A stretch of 64,000 bases of DNA from Rhipicephalus microplus. Taxonomy: Eukaryota; Arthropoda; Arachnida; Ixodida; Ixodidae. Under the pieces are notes generated by a model, which saw nothing but the letters and a program-made list of their open reading frames with translations, did no database searches and was not told where the DNA came from. A program made the position numbers and the translations under genes. The stretch's first letter is position 1. Every line of letters begins with the position of its first letter. The stretch is from positions 278,947,776-279,011,775 of the forward strand of contig NC_134710.1 of assembly GCF_043290135.1 (NCBI RefSeq). The letters run 5' to 3'. Positions 41,491-53,845 of the stretch are shown in pieces.

Positions 41491-43289
41491 AAACCATCTG
41501 AGAAAAAAAGAGGCTTGATATAAACGTGTAAACTCAATTACTATGGCCATGTTTTGAGAGTTACCAGTTCATTGGAGAGCAAAGTAACGTTACCCGATAT
41601 ACTGGAATTCGTTTAATCGTTGTTTCATCGATAGCAAGCCAAGATTTTGGCTCGAATACTCCAAGATCCAGGTGTGTTTTGAGGGAATTGGAAATTTTCG
41701 CACACCCCACAATTTCATTGTACGGAAAATAAACACAGCAACAGAAATCCTCGTTTTCAAAAATGTTGGTAATTTACACAAGGGAGCTAGAGCGGATGAG
41801 GCAGGATTTTTTCAAACACTCACTTCAACTATAATCAGAATATGCACTCAGTAACTGCGATCTGGCTAAGTGCAACATAACGTTAGCAGCTGCAGAAAAA
41901 AATGAAACCGACACCACAAGGACCCCGTGTGGTAGAAAGTACACAGAATGCTTGAAAAAACTGTTTTTCGGGATAACAGTAGAACGATGGATGGGGGTAG
42001 CCTTGAAAATTGATTAAAATATTTACACCAGGTGAAGCGCAGGCAATTCGGATAAACAACGACCTAATTGATAAATGCTTGAGAATAAGTTGTTTTTCTA
42101 GGATTCAAAAGAGAGTGTCACGAAAGCTCCATCAAAAAAATACTCCAAAGGATAGTATTAGCAAAAATAACAGTGTGCGCGCTTTCAAAAAATTTGAACA
42201 AACGGCCCAAACGCAAAAAGTAAAGCTCAAATGGCAATCGCTGTGGCCTTCTTTAAAGTAGTATGTGTGGGCGTCAGTCCCGGAGTTAACGCAAACACGA
42301 AACTAGAAAACTTGACTCTTTTTAGCGGGAAGTTTCACGGTTGCCTTGTACTGGGAAATGAAGTAATGTATCCGCCAGTTGATAGATCGATGCCAATCAG
42401 TTTTGCGATGAATATGTAATCAACTAAATATTTCTTAACATGATCGTGCCATGAGGGCTACCAGGTCAATGGACCGAAATTAATGCTTGCCAAAGGGAAT
42501 GCTAGGAAAAAATTAGGCCGCCCATGCCGAATTTGGCAAATTGGCATTCCGGAGACCAAAAGAAACCGCCTGGATGGGAAACAACATGTATTTATAGTTT
42601 TCAAGTCATACATATACATATGTTGAAATTATGAGCTACCAGCGAATCACTGTGTCAGGAAAAATCCGGCACATTGTTCTTGGGGGCTGCATGTTCCACG
42701 ACAGTTAAGAAGGCTGTAAAAAGGAATAGGGAGAATGCCACCATAAAAATTCCTATATAAATTTTTGACGGGACACATTGCCTAAATATTTAATGGAGAA
42801 TCGTGTCTCCAGGAAGTGAATTGACTCGATAATCTGTTCAAATCAACCTTGTGTTTGACCTCTGAATCTAACCGAAGAAAGAAGAGACACAAGCAAAGCA
42901 TTAGCGTAACAAGCAGGCATGTGGGCCTGGATGTTAAAACTTTCTTGTTTGAGCTTCATTCTGGAGTCTTGCCATTCAAGGCGTTGTTGTCTGCAAAACG
43001 TGTTTTTGTTCTGTGGGGTGACCACTACTTTTACTTTTGCGAACCCGAAATGATTGAGCATTTTTTTTTATGGAATAGTGGGTCGGGGTGTTGTTCGGGG
43101 ACAACTTACAAAGCACATGTTTTGTCGCGTGTCTCTGACTTCGTTTCTGGATTTGCAAAAAATGAAAATCAGGTTACCTGACTGGCTATCTCGCATAGAA
43201 TCACTGTTGCATATGCAACAATTTAAGCAGACTGTTATTTCGTGCCACTGTTGGAAACTGAAGCACGGAAGTTATCAAAGAACAACATA
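41491..43289 (+). other. Unassigned, paired with 54330-55458
   Basis: No recognised gene. From about 42120 to the tRNA-like sequence at 43290 it aligns with 54350-55458 (for example ATGTATCCGCCAGT-GATAGATCGATGCC at 42365 and 54541). These are two diverged copies of one segment. Confidence 0.5.
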
Positions 43290-43365
43290 AAGACGTTGGT
43301 TGGTCTAGGGGTATGATTCATGCTTCGGAGGTGCGAAGTGCCAGGTTAGAAGCCTGGGTGAGCTC
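43290..43365 (+). pseudogene. tRNA-Pro-derived pseudogene, CGG-type
   Basis: TTGGTCTAGGGGTATGATTC keeps a good D arm. The anticodon region ATGCTTCGGAGGTGCGAAGTG has an inserted base relative to the copy at 55459, and the T arm has become CCAGGTTAGAAGCCTGG. The parent was probably tRNA-Pro(CGG). Confidence 0.55.
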
Positions 43366-44187
43366 GCGAATACTGTTTTTGTGTTTGTGAGTATGCCAAT
43401 TTGTCATTTTCAATTCGTTTATATCAGCAGAGTACAAAAAATTTGATATTTTACCATGGTACTTTAACCAAGCACGTGCAATTAGCTGTTTAGACATATA
43501 ATGATCATGAAATAGGAAATATTTCCTTGGTTGTAAGCCAGAAGGAGCAGCTCATACGGAGTTCTATTTTTGTGTGGATCAGCGAGACCCATTGGGTATT
43601 TTAATTTTTTATCGTTCTTTTGACCAAAGTAACACGCGGTCGTGTGTTTTATCAGAAGGAGAAGATTACGCGTCTTTTATTTGACGTGGCTTGCCGTCAA
43701 CGGGGAGGATTGAAAAAGATTATCAGCAGATGTTGCCTAACCTAATTGAATAGAGCCATTTTTCTCCAGGTGATATTTTGAGCCATTAGGATTTTCAGAG
43801 TTGCCCAGGTTTAGCTGAAGCTATTGTCGTAAGTAGCGTTTCTTTACGAATGTTAACTTACCCACTTCTGGCTGGTCATGTTCAGTGACGGGGACAAAAA
43901 AAGCATTCCTGTAGCATAGACTTTTATCACCAAAAAGAACCACCTTTTTTATTTTTTTTTCCTGTGATAACAGCGTGACCTTTAAGATCCACTAACTACG
44001 GCATGGTGGGCTCGCAAAACATGGATGTAGGCGCCTTTATTACCGTGTGAAAAGGTAATGGATAGTAACAGGATGAAGAGAAGGAGGAAAAAGGAAGAAA
44101 GTGCGTAGGTTGGACCACATGGGATTCCGGTTTGCTACCGTTCTTCCACAGGAAGATAAGCATGGAAGTAACAGATTGAGGGACTGA
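43366..44187 (+). other. Unassigned, with two LINE relics
   Basis: The stretch 43675-43755 matches 34020-34095 inside the I-type LINE (TTTGACGTGGCT-GCCGTCAACG-GGA-GATTGAA), so a short piece of that LINE family lies here on the minus strand. The stretch 44070-44165 resembles the purine-rich LINE 3' UTR at 10851-10920 (CCGGTTTGCTACC). No gene. Confidence 0.45.
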
Positions 44188-44304
44188 TATGTGAGGTTTA
44201 ACGTCTCAAAACCATGTTAAGATTATGTGAGGAAGCGCACTTGAGGGCTCCGAAAATTTCAACCACCTGGGGTTATTTAGGTACAGCCAAATCTGAGCGC
44301 ACAA
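44188..44304 (-). repeat. 5'-truncated, diverged SINE
   Basis: ATATGTGAGGTTTAACGTCTCAAAACC through ACCACCTGGGG to CCAAATCTGAGCGCAC is the reverse complement of the SINE 3' half. The head is absent. Confidence 0.72.
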
Positions 44305-45745
44305 ATAATGAGCAAGGACTTGGATGTTATTTGAAAAGAGTTGTATGTGTTAGCAGGGTGCATCACATCTACAACTGATAGATATTAATGGCCGATTTCA
44401 GAAACCAAGTACCGATGCGCACGTCGCTTCGCAGGCTTGGCATGAGTAGGATTGTGGATTGAGGAGCTTTTGCTGTGAAAATGCTTTATGACTCAGTTGG
44501 TTTCACACAGGGCCAATGTAGTGGCGTTCAGTGACGAAGCGATTGCAAAAACATAGTATGTGTTCTACCACCTCTACCGAGCCAGGAGAATTGGGTGTCG
44601 AAAACTCCAATACAGAAAAAATAATTATTTCTTAAAAGTCACTGGTAACCACAGGTGGCGCAGTAAAGTTGGAACATGGAGATATATGCGTGACGAACTT
44701 TTCCCAGCTATTCATCGATCGATCAGGTTAAGAGAAACCATAACAAGACGGCGAACTGATTTTTGTGATATTGAGCCTTACACCCACCTGCCAGTGACCT
44801 TCAAACTAAGGCATGTGCGAGAATCGACAATATGCGGTCGAAACTTTGCATTGTGACAAGGCTGTTCTTTCGTCTTCGGACCGCCACTGGGTAGGCGTTG
44901 ATAGCAAGATCTCCTCGGCCAAAAGGAGATCCGAATATGCGCGCAAGTACAAACGTGGAGGATATGACTCGGACATCTTTGTGGTAGAGCATCTTATAGA
45001 AAATATTGACAGCTTTGGAGATGGAAATGCCTGCAGTAACTGATGCGTTTACGACGACCCCAAAAACCACCCAAGGAGGGCCCACGCTCGAGCAACAGAG
45101 CAAGTTTTTCTGGCTTGCGCGCAGGAAGAAAAAAAGGACAGTCTAAGATATAGGGTACTGTGGAAGTATTGAAACGTAGTGCTAATATATTTACAGACAG
45201 AAAGGGGTCCTCAAGCTGTAGTGAATCGCTAGCTCTCAATGCTCTTGTTATGTTTATATAGATGGCTAAAACAAGATGCCATTACAAATGATCACGTGTG
45301 ATATAAGTGTGTTTTCAAAAACAACATAAAAAATTTTGAAATAACGATTGGACCATCTTAAAGGAGCACTCTCATCAAATTTCAAGATAGAGATGGGCCC
45401 ATCATTCGATCACTTACTATGAAAAGGTCTTGGCCAAATTTGAATAGCATCCGTAACGTGGAAGATATTTTAATTCGGTGCCGAACAACGTAGAAAAGCT
45501 ACGAAAAAAAAAAAAACGTAGAGTAGACTGCCCTGCGACATCTACAATAGTGCTACGTGTTCGGTGTGATACGTTCCACAAATACCAACCTGAGTGACGA
45601 TACGCTAGTAACAATGACGTCGACAATCTGAGTGTGTTTGGAGCTGACTGCCGGCCATGCTTTCACTAAAGGCTCTCCTTGCTGTGTTGAAGCGTGCGTG
45701 CGATTCATCAAGTCACATCAAGTGATTTAACGTGTACTCCACAGC
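44305..45745 (+). other. Unassigned region
   Basis: No recognised gene or repeat. Open frames of about 100 codons exist on both strands around 44560-45100 but carry no family motif that I know. Confidence 0.35.
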
Positions 45746-46009
45746 GTGAGTACGATCATTCAGAGTGACAATACGTGCCAGAATATAGGGGAATCACCCA
45801 GCACGTCAAAGCGCAGAAAAAGCGGAAAGTGCCTGGCGCTTCTTGCCTTTCCAAGTAACGAAACTCAATTCATCCAGTGGGTTGACCTTGTACGCGCCGA
45901 TGAACAGAGAGACTGGACGTCTGTGAAAAACAGCCGCATTTTCTCGCTTCACTTTGCGTCGAGATCCTACAGGGTTAATCCTGTGTTGATATTCACATGT
46001 AGGGTTTAA
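45746..46009 (+). pseudogene. THAP-domain-like relic
   Basis: An 87-codon frame includes FPSNETQFIQWVDLVR, then DWTSVKNSRIFSLHF. In THAP domains these correspond to the FP motif, the invariant Trp, and the C-x2-H pair near the end. Here the expected Cys is Phe and the N-terminal Cys pair is not seen, so zinc binding is lost. THAP domains are often found in P-element-type transposases and host genes derived from them; which of the two this came from cannot be told. The frame lacks a clear ATG start. Confidence 0.4.
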
Positions 46010-48261
46010 TGTCGCATGTAAATTCTGTGTAGGCGAACCAATTGGGCTTAACTGGCAGTACCAAGCTCCTTCTCAAGGTCAGGTCTAAATGGAGGAACGA
46101 GTTGGCGCTACTTAACGTAGTCGGCGGAAAACGCCTGGAGAGGCTTCAGTCTAAATCATTAAAGACACAGCTGTACATTCTGCACGTGCGCTCATTACAG
46201 ACGAAATGCCAGTGTGTGTGACGTCACCATTTTTTGTGGAAACAGCGTCAGCTGTGCAGCGGCCTCGACGTGGCCACGAGGTAGCGCTGGCAGCACTACA
46301 ATTTGGCGGGCTTTTGAGCCAGTTTGAACCACGTTCATTAGCGGATATATTAATAAATATTACAGATATTTATTCGGCACTCATATGCCTTTTAGGTCGC
46401 GAATCACTCCTTGGGGTTCGAAGCTACTTGTTGACGCAAACATCTTGACATGAGTAAATTTCATGTCAGTGCTTTTTTAACGTAGACAACCATAACCCCG
46501 ATAGCAGTACCACATTGGCAGATGGTAGTGAATGTTGCCATCAATCAAACATGGCAACCATGGAGGACTGAGTCATATCCCAGGGTTATCGCGTTGTTAG
46601 GTTCGGGATCATTTCAGATGAGGTTGGCTTGTCACCTGTATAGATTCTTGATGTCCTGCTCGCTATCAGGTTTGAATGCGAAAGCAATCTTCGGCTAGAA
46701 ATCACCAAAAAAGCGCTTGTTTTTGAATGTCGATGTGAAAAAGTATGACAGCGTAAGAAGAATAACATCAATGACCACAAATACAGCAACCGCAAAACTA
46801 CGACAGTATTAAAGGTGCTCCAAGTAAGGCTCCACAGGACATTTTATTAGCTCATCGTATACCTATATGAAAACATTTAGAACATCTACAGATGCTGCAA
46901 CAGTTAGTCCGAAAAGCGAGAAACGCAGCACCAGCTGCCACACGCAGTTTTACTCTGCAGACAAATAGGCCGCTCGAGGTTTCCGGAACGACCACCTATT
47001 CCAGACTGTTGGGGTGAGTGGAAGGTTTAGTGATACGTCTTTGGGTTGGGGCCGCAAGCACCCCGGTCTAGGTTATGACGAAAAAAGAAGAAATAAATAA
47101 TAGAGAACTGTTTCCACAATAAGAGATTGTGCCATCTATTTGGTACGGAAAAATGGTAAGCTACCATTCTTTTGCCGCTGAACTTCAATTACGTGATGAT
47201 ATTTCGGCAAAACGGAAGGTAAACACCACAAACTTACAAGCGTTGCCTCAAAGAGCTCTACAACACACGGAGCAGGTCCCGCCTGCGGTTTACTACCTTG
47301 GGGCCTCCTCCTGCATACTTACTCACAATGTACATTTCTGATGCTAATAAAGAAACATTGATTGATTGATTGAACACCGTTGTTTCTGAAAAAGAGCACA
47401 CCATGGCAGTTTTTCCGCAACAAGTAACCACAGGGTGTAGTCTGCGCCGGAAGAAAAAATAACGTGGGCAGCTTTCACTAGTGACGCAAGGCTGAAACAA
47501 ACAGCGGAGCGAGTGTTCGGACTCACGAGGAAGGAGCTGCTTTGCCAAGCCTATTTCCCCACTACGCTTTGATAACATAATTTTGGTGGGCGCATTCTGT
47601 GTGACGACAAGCTGATACATCATTTTACGTGACGTGATTAGTGTTGCGTGACTTTGCGTGGGCCCTTGCTATTCTATACTGCGCATGGCTACGCTATGCT
47701 AGTAACTGCTTGTAACATACATACCACCAATGGCGCACGAGTTCAAGGCTGGGCCATTCACAACCCTCTCCCCTACTCTTCTAATTCCTCTTTGCCCTTA
47801 CATATACCTTACTCATCCTCATTTACCTTCCCCGCGACCTTTCTATTCTATTCTATATTATGCTCGCAGACCTGCTTCTCACATACACACGTTTTGTGGT
47901 AGAGATAGCTCGTAATCATGATAACTTTTTGGTGAGCATATGGCGAATGTCGTAGACCTAAACAGCTTCAATGTTGAAATGACGCTACTATAATGATGTT
48001 GTCTCAAGTAATAACAAATATCGTTTGCACTACCTGACAATGTCACAGAAAAGTTCTTGTCAGATTCGGAAGTGAGAGCGCTACTTGGTTAGTTGAGCGA
48101 CCACGCTGTATAGTTAGAAAGTGGTGGTAGAAAGGCGATGCAGACATAGGCAAGTGCAGGAGGGGGACAAAGGGGACGAATGGTACTCCCCCTCTCTATA
48201 TCCCTCAAAGTGTGGCGCCGATTCCGCCCCATGCTTAGGGTCAGTCAGATCTTTTTCGTTC
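46010..48261 (+). other. Unassigned region with LINE-like tail
   Basis: No recognised gene. AATAAAG at about 47345 is followed by (ATTG)n near 47358-47374, a pattern seen at the ends of some LINEs, but no coding part was found upstream. The stretch 47800-47860 is pyrimidine rich. Confidence 0.35.
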
Positions 48262-48476
48262 ATATATATTTGGGGTTTAACATCCCAAAATCACCATTAG
48301 CGTATGATAGACGCCGTTGTGGAGAGCTCCGGTAATTTTGACCACAATAGGGGGGAAGGAAGACGGCTACACCATTTTAGACTCCATCTAAAATGCAGCC
48401 GCCACAGCCGGGATTTGATCCCGTGAGCTACGGTACAGCAACCGAGTACCTTGGCCACAAGAATACTGCGGTGGGA
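48262..48476 (-). repeat. Diverged SINE
   Basis: The plus-strand sequence starts TGGGGTTTAACATCCCAAAA and ends with a degenerate tRNA-like head (GGGATTTGATCCCGTGAGC, then CCGAGTACCTTGGCCAC). The middle is changed: CACAATAGGGGGGAAGG replaces the usual CACCTGGGG stretch. Confidence 0.75.
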
Positions 48477-49366
48477 CTGATGTAGATATAAAATAAGTTG
48501 CCAAAAATTCCTACAATAAAGACAACGTATATTTAACATTATTGTTGTATACTGGGTTATGGCTTTATATATTTTCTTCCGAAACTGTGTGACCGAGAAC
48601 CCCTGATGGGTCATTCAGAGAACTGTTTACTTTATACTGACTTCCGAAAAGCTTGGAACCAATGGCAGAGGCAGGCATTAGCGAGAAGCACGTCCTGGTT
48701 CTATTTTCTCTTGATTTTTGCATTGCCAAGCTTATTTACTTTTGCACTCAGAAACTGTTTGGAGAGGGGGGGGCTTACTTTGTTTTCTAATGACATCCCA
48801 CATAATATTCCTGGAAATATTTTTTGTTAGATCTCCTTAATATTGTGTTCATCAAAGAAAAGGAGCTCCTAAATTTTCACACCTTCAGGTATATACATGA
48901 AAACAATGCTGCGTAGGCACAACGTTACATGGCTTGATGGAGCATAGCATTGAAAAGGTATCAAAGCTGCTGCGCGTGTTTCTGTTTCCAACGTTCCATT
49001 ATTCTGAGATCATGATGGCTACTCTGCGTATGAATATTTTTGACTGAATTCAAGCGTTTAATAATATCAGTTTTCAGCAAGCGCTTGACTTCGTCTTCCT
49101 TTCTGCTGCGCCGTTTTCTGGCATATTCACGATAAAGGGAATTTCATATTAGGAAGAAGTCATACCATTTAATGTTTTTAAGTGATGAACAGCAATGGAG
49201 GATTTCTGCTGTGTAATTATTTTACATATCCATTTTGCGAAGACAACTCAAATGAACTTTTTCACTCATTTCATGTGACGTAATATATAGTTTCTCTATG
49301 GCTTACTATATATTAAGATATCTATACTTTGTTGAGTACTGTTGCGCTTAAGGAAGAAGCAAACGA
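48477..49366 (+). other. Unassigned region
   Basis: No recognised gene or repeat. Confidence 0.35.
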
Positions 49367-50715
49367 AGACCGGTGCACGTGCTTGCTGCTCTGCAGCAGC
49401 TACAAGGAAGACGACGACGCTGAAAACCCCAACCCGTTTCCCTCCTTGTCTACGTTACGGTATTCTATCGGCGATGCCATGGCGTGAATAAGACATGGAT
49501 GGAAGTGCACTAGCTGAAAGGCAGCCAGGTGTTGAACCAAGACGACAGATTCTTCACGGTGGGGCGCCTGAAGCCAGTCCAATGATGGACCGGCAGAGTT
49601 CAGCTGCGACAGCACCAATGGTACTGCCAGCTGTGGCTAGACGAGAACCGGCGCATTCAGCATGGTATGGCCGATGGCGTCTGTGGCTAGAACAACAATA
49701 GTGCGAGTGATAACAAGTATAGTGAAGGCACAACGGCCTTGGAGGACCCATAGCAAGAGTCAAGCAGTGGCTAGAAGGAGAAACGCAGTACGAATTCTGG
49801 GCGAAGCTCCAACACGTTTGGTGGCGGGGGCCGTTCCGGAGGAGGTGGAGGAAGAAGCAGAGCATGTTTCAAGTCAACCAAAAAGGGCACTTCAGTAGGG
49901 ACTGCCGAAGTTTCAAGTGTGTGGTGTTTCAAGTACAGCTATGAGGGGCTTATAAGCCACGAGTGCCACAACGCGGACGCTGGCAACGAACGAGGGGTGA
50001 CTGCTCTGAATACGGGGGTAACCTGCCCCACGATTGCTTCAAGTGCCAGCAATAGGGCCATATAACCAACGGCTGCAAGAACGAGCCTGTGACTTGGATA
50101 GGGCCCTAGGGGGAAGCACCCTTCTTCCCACGTTCTCGAATTCTTCCTACGGATGAGGACACGCCCTTGTGTCCTCATCCGTAGGAAGAAAATCCTTGTG
50201 TCCTCATCTCGACTGGCGTCATCAACAAGTACGATGCAGTTCCCCTGGAAGTTCATGACCCACAGTTTTCGATGTCTTTCACCAGCGTCGAGGAAATGAG
50301 CCTGTAGGACCTCCTGCTGGACTTCCGGCAAGCCAAGTATGTCAAGCCGCCACCTGTGCAAAAGTGCTCGGTTACGATTGCCTTGGCCGTCCGGAACTTG
50401 ATTGGCTGCGTACATACTGGATCTTGAAAGACTGCGGCATTCGTGCTGCCTATTCCACCCTCGATTAGGAGTGACACTGGCCTCGAGAACCCGTCCTACC
50501 AGCAGCGCAGACTCCCATGGCGGTGGTCCTGTTGCCAACCCGCAAATCGCCCGGCCATCCATGTAGCCCAGGATGCACACAAGTACGCTTACGACTCCAT
50601 CCAATAGACAGCTAGTGCTTGTGTACGGAGGGACGTTAGCACAGCACCAGCTGGCTGTCCTGTCCCAAGGCTGCCACTTCCTAGGGGCCAGTACCTGTCT
50701 TCGTTCACGTCGTAC
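49367..50715 (+). pseudogene. vasa: vasa-like DEAD-box helicase pseudogene (CCHC knuckles, helicase N-terminus)
   Basis: Vasa is a germline RNA helicase. Read across several frames, this stretch has a short acidic opening (EDDDAENPNPF, about 49411), a Gly-rich part with FGGGGRSGGGGGRSRACFK (about 49815-49872), and at least four degenerate CCHC knuckles (for example GHFSRDC, ISHEC, CSEYGGNLPHDC, GHITNGC; 49868-50085). The helicase start follows: KYDAVPLEV (about 50229), the Q motif AKYVKPPPVQK, and motif I as HTGS followed by a stop and KTAAFVLPI. Next come LLPTRK for motif Ia and VYGGTLAQHQLAVLSQGCHFL (motif GG region). It ends before the DEAD box. Knuckles plus a Gly-rich N-terminus favour Vasa over DDX3/Belle. 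Many frameshifts and stops rule out function. No introns are seen, so a processed pseudogene is likely. A 22-bp perfect inverted repeat lies at 50141-50190. Confidence 0.75.
50141..50190. repeat. Perfect 22-bp inverted repeat with 6-nt loop
   Basis: The left arm TTCTTCCTACGGATGAGGAC plus AC (50141-50162) is complementary over 22 bases to the right arm (50169-50190), with the loop GCCCTT between. A third partial copy, CCTTGTGTCCTCATC, follows at 50194. It lies inside the vasa-like pseudogene, between the knuckles and the helicase start. Confidence 0.9.
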
Positions 50716-50904
50716 TTATGCGAAAGAACATTATAATTTCTTGATAAATGAATCCCGTATCTCGCTAATAGTTTTTATTATAATTTTATTGTTTATATTA
50801 ACGTTCTAATCGCTAATGTTTGAAGTGTTATTGTTATTGTTTATATTGTTATCGCTAGTCACGTACATTGTGGATAAATTTTATTGTTGTCTTCAATTAA
50901 ATAC
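50716..50904 (+). other. AT-rich spacer between the two vasa-like fragments
   Basis: No gene; mostly T-rich with TTATTGTT words. Unassigned. Confidence 0.4.
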
Positions 50905-51062
50905 GTCCTCCTCCTCCGGAACTGCTCGTTTCGGAGGAAGAGGAAGCAAAGTGTGTTTCGTAAACATCGATCAACTTCGGTATGTACGATGCCATTTCCA
51001 TGGAAGTTCCTGACCCTGTGTTCCGGATATCATGCACCATCTTCAAGAAAATGAGCATATGA
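50905..51062 (+). pseudogene. Second vasa-like fragment
   Basis: RFGGRGSKVCFVN (about 50925-50965) resembles the Gly-rich end and first knuckle of the preceding pseudogene. In another frame, YDAISMEVPDPVFRISC (about 50980-51030) matches its YDAVPLEVHDPQFSMSF. The knuckle region between them is missing. The match stops at the point where both copies have a stop after EMS or KMS. It is either a partial tandem duplicate of 49367-50715 or the remains of a separate retrocopy. Confidence 0.6.
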
Positions 51063-53530
51063 AAGAAATTTTTGTCACTTTGTGATTTTTTTTGCCCTCT
51101 GCTTCAAAGGGCAATAACGAAGGAAGCGAAGGCACCAAAGCTCAGAAATGTTGCCTTGAAGATGTTATTTCATTAAATATATTGCGCGAGGTACATTTTG
51201 GTGGCTTGGTAGTTGACACATCGAAATCAGAGGATATTGCGCTAGTTTGATGAGACACCACAGCTGAATTGCGGGTTCTGGCACAAATATACCCAGCATG
51301 CTATGATTTGCACACGCGCACGTCAACAAACCTCATGCATAGTGGATAATCGCAGCAGATCCCTTTTGTAGATCCAGCTTTTATGACATATCTTCAGCTT
51401 TGTCTCCTTCACATGTGGACCACTACACAAAGTCGGCAGGGTCTCCTGGTAGAGCGAAGAAAAACAGCGGAGACTTTCCTTCGGCAATGCATCGTTGCAT
51501 TGGCAAAGGAAAAAAGCAGGCTACATCACCTCATATACATTCTCGTTTAGGTAGTACATACGAAGGAATCGAAATGACCTAAATTGAAATAAAGGTGTGG
51601 ACGAGCATGGTTAGGTGCCGCAGGTTTCTAAACGTGGAGTGCTGATCGCCTGCGGACTTATTTCATGGTTTTTCAGCAGGCTGAGGGTGGCTACGCTCGA
51701 TAGAAGTTCTTTTTCCCACCTTGCCTCTCAGGACTTCACGTTGACGTGACGCCTCTAACCAATGACACGTAGGGTCAACGTCAGCCTCCGCTCATGCTTT
51801 AGTAACGAGGCTCAACTATGAAATTTCAAATCAGAGTATTTAAGGAACGAAATGAACCTAATGGCCCTTATCGAGTAAATCAGGTTCGGTCTTCAGTAAA
51901 AATAAGATTCTGGATTAAACGCTTTACTATAGGGAATTGTCTCAGCTTATTCCACTTTTTCATATAAGAACGATAGCCACGTTCAGTCAGCTGAACGGAG
52001 GTTAGGATATAGTACAATCATTTGTTGCTGCAACTGCATCGACATGCTTACTTCCGCTACGACTGGCACAATTATTTGTGCCACGAGGGGCACAATTACT
52101 TGCCAAAGCAGCTGTGCACTCCAGCTGCCCTCCTGCCCCACCCACATGATGTGAATGCTTGCTGCGGCATCGGTATATTCTTGCTTTGTTTCTCCAGCAC
52201 TACGGCATTGCAACTGATATTTGCATCAGAACGCATATATTAATGCGATGCTTTTAAAGATCTCGTTTTGCTCAAATTCTGGCGTCGGTGTCGGCGTCGT
52301 TTATTATAAACGCCAAAACATCATCACATGCCTGAACAAAGAGTTGGGAGTGATGCACAGAAATAGTTGAAAAAATCCTAGGCAAAAGTGGGGATGGAAC
52401 TGAGATCGCTTGCGTAGCCAGTGGTTGTCCAACCGCACGCTCATGCGTGTTCTTGTGAGTATAATAAATAAAAAAAACTTCTTCTTTTTGAAAATGTTGT
52501 GAAGGTTACATGCTTCACAAACAAAGACGTCCTGTATGCATGCATCCCATGACAGCATGAAATATTGCCATATAATTCTATTACAAGCGCCCTTTACAAT
52601 CTGAATAATTGATTATCTTGCGACTTCGTGGTTTAAAGCTGGTAACCCACTACAAAAAGTATACAAGCAAATGCGCTTGTTTCCTTAAGGGTAATAATAT
52701 GAGTCATCTTAACAAATAGCGACACTTCGACGTTTGTGTGCGTGTGTGTGTAGGGGTGAAGAAGTCACCAGGAGATTAATTTAGCACAGAGCTTCTAACA
52801 ATACTACATTGAAGAAAGTGCGGCGCCACCGTCTATGCGAATTTACTAAGGGGCCTCATTAGAGCACTGGGATTGACGGTATGCGTGTCTGCGAGGCTTG
52901 TGTTGGCTAGTGTCTAGTGAGGCTTCGGCTCAAAAGTGAACACGGCTTCGTAAATAAAGCTTCCTTAAAAGAAAACCTTCACTAGCGTTTCTCATTTACG
53001 CATATTACATTATAAAATAACTGTCCATTCACCTTGACGGCACAACCAAACGGCGAAAGAAAGAAACAGACGACATAATAGCGGTGAAGGGAACGCTTAC
53101 TTTCTCGTCTGCCTGCCAAGTGTGGCGGCCGTTGACAATTTCTTACGCTTTGCAAAATTGTAGATACATGAAACAAGTAACTGCTCCAATGTTAATGCGT
53201 TGCCTTCGAACTAATTAGTTTTGGCGAAAAGCTGCTAATATTTTACGCTTGAGGGCAATATTTATTTTTCAGAATAAGTAAATGATTGAGTAAATAGAAT
53301 ATTCCTATAAAATGAATAAAAATAAACAGGGTAAGTTTGCAGATTTCACACGTCATGACTGGATACATATTATCTATCTGCATGCATATTGTTATCGTCT
53401 CAGTAGACCAAGCACGTGTGTATCGATCGATGAGAAGGAAGATGTCTACTCGGGCTCGGAATTAGTTGAACTGGTTAGCGCTGCAACCACCACTGTAGAT
53501 ACATCGGGTAAACAGGTGGCAGACTACCGT
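51063..53530 (+). other. Diverged unit copy: spacer before tRNA-Pro(UGG)
   Basis: No gene. The stretches 51090-51560, 51700-51860 and 51950-52250 align with 13000-14000 of copy A (for example the AATCGCAGCAGAT block and the GTGACGCCTCTAACCAATGACACG block). 52300-53300 is unassigned and may be an insertion. Confidence 0.5.
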
Positions 53531-53705
53531 CTATTGACTCGTCATTTCCGTTACAATATATCCTGCGAAAGAAATGGCAAGAGCGCCAGCTAGTTAAATG
53601 ACACTGAAATTGATGTGACTGATGAAAAGAAAGAAGACAATGAGGCAGTCATTGATGAAGAAGAAAGATTGTCGTATTGCGATGAAGAACTGGGGATGAA
53701 ATTTT
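53531..53705 (+). repeat. Single 175-bp satellite monomer upstream of tRNA-Pro(UGG)
   Basis: It starts CTATTGACTCGTCATTTCCG and runs through CGCCAGCTAGTTAAATGACA, GAAGACAATGAGGCAGTC and GAACTGGGGATGAAATT, matching one monomer of the six-fold array at 14395. Here it is present once and lies about 140 bp upstream of an intact tRNA gene. Confidence 0.8.
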
Positions 53706-53845
53706 GGACAAACCCGATCATTTTTTTCGCCTGCTCTGTTCACATGTGATGAATGATGCCTATTTAGGGTTTTGTTTTACACTCTTCTGGTACGCGATCA
53801 ACATACCGAGAAACTGGAACAGTACAATTAGCCCTACGCTAAAGC

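Noticed and set aside
47258..47374. AATAAA plus (ATTG)n considered as a gene 3' end
   Set aside because: No coding exon is visible upstream; a LINE or SINE tail is at least as likely.
49939..50604. A 221-codon minus-strand open frame
   Set aside because: It is antisense to the vasa-like pseudogene and shows no motif of its own.
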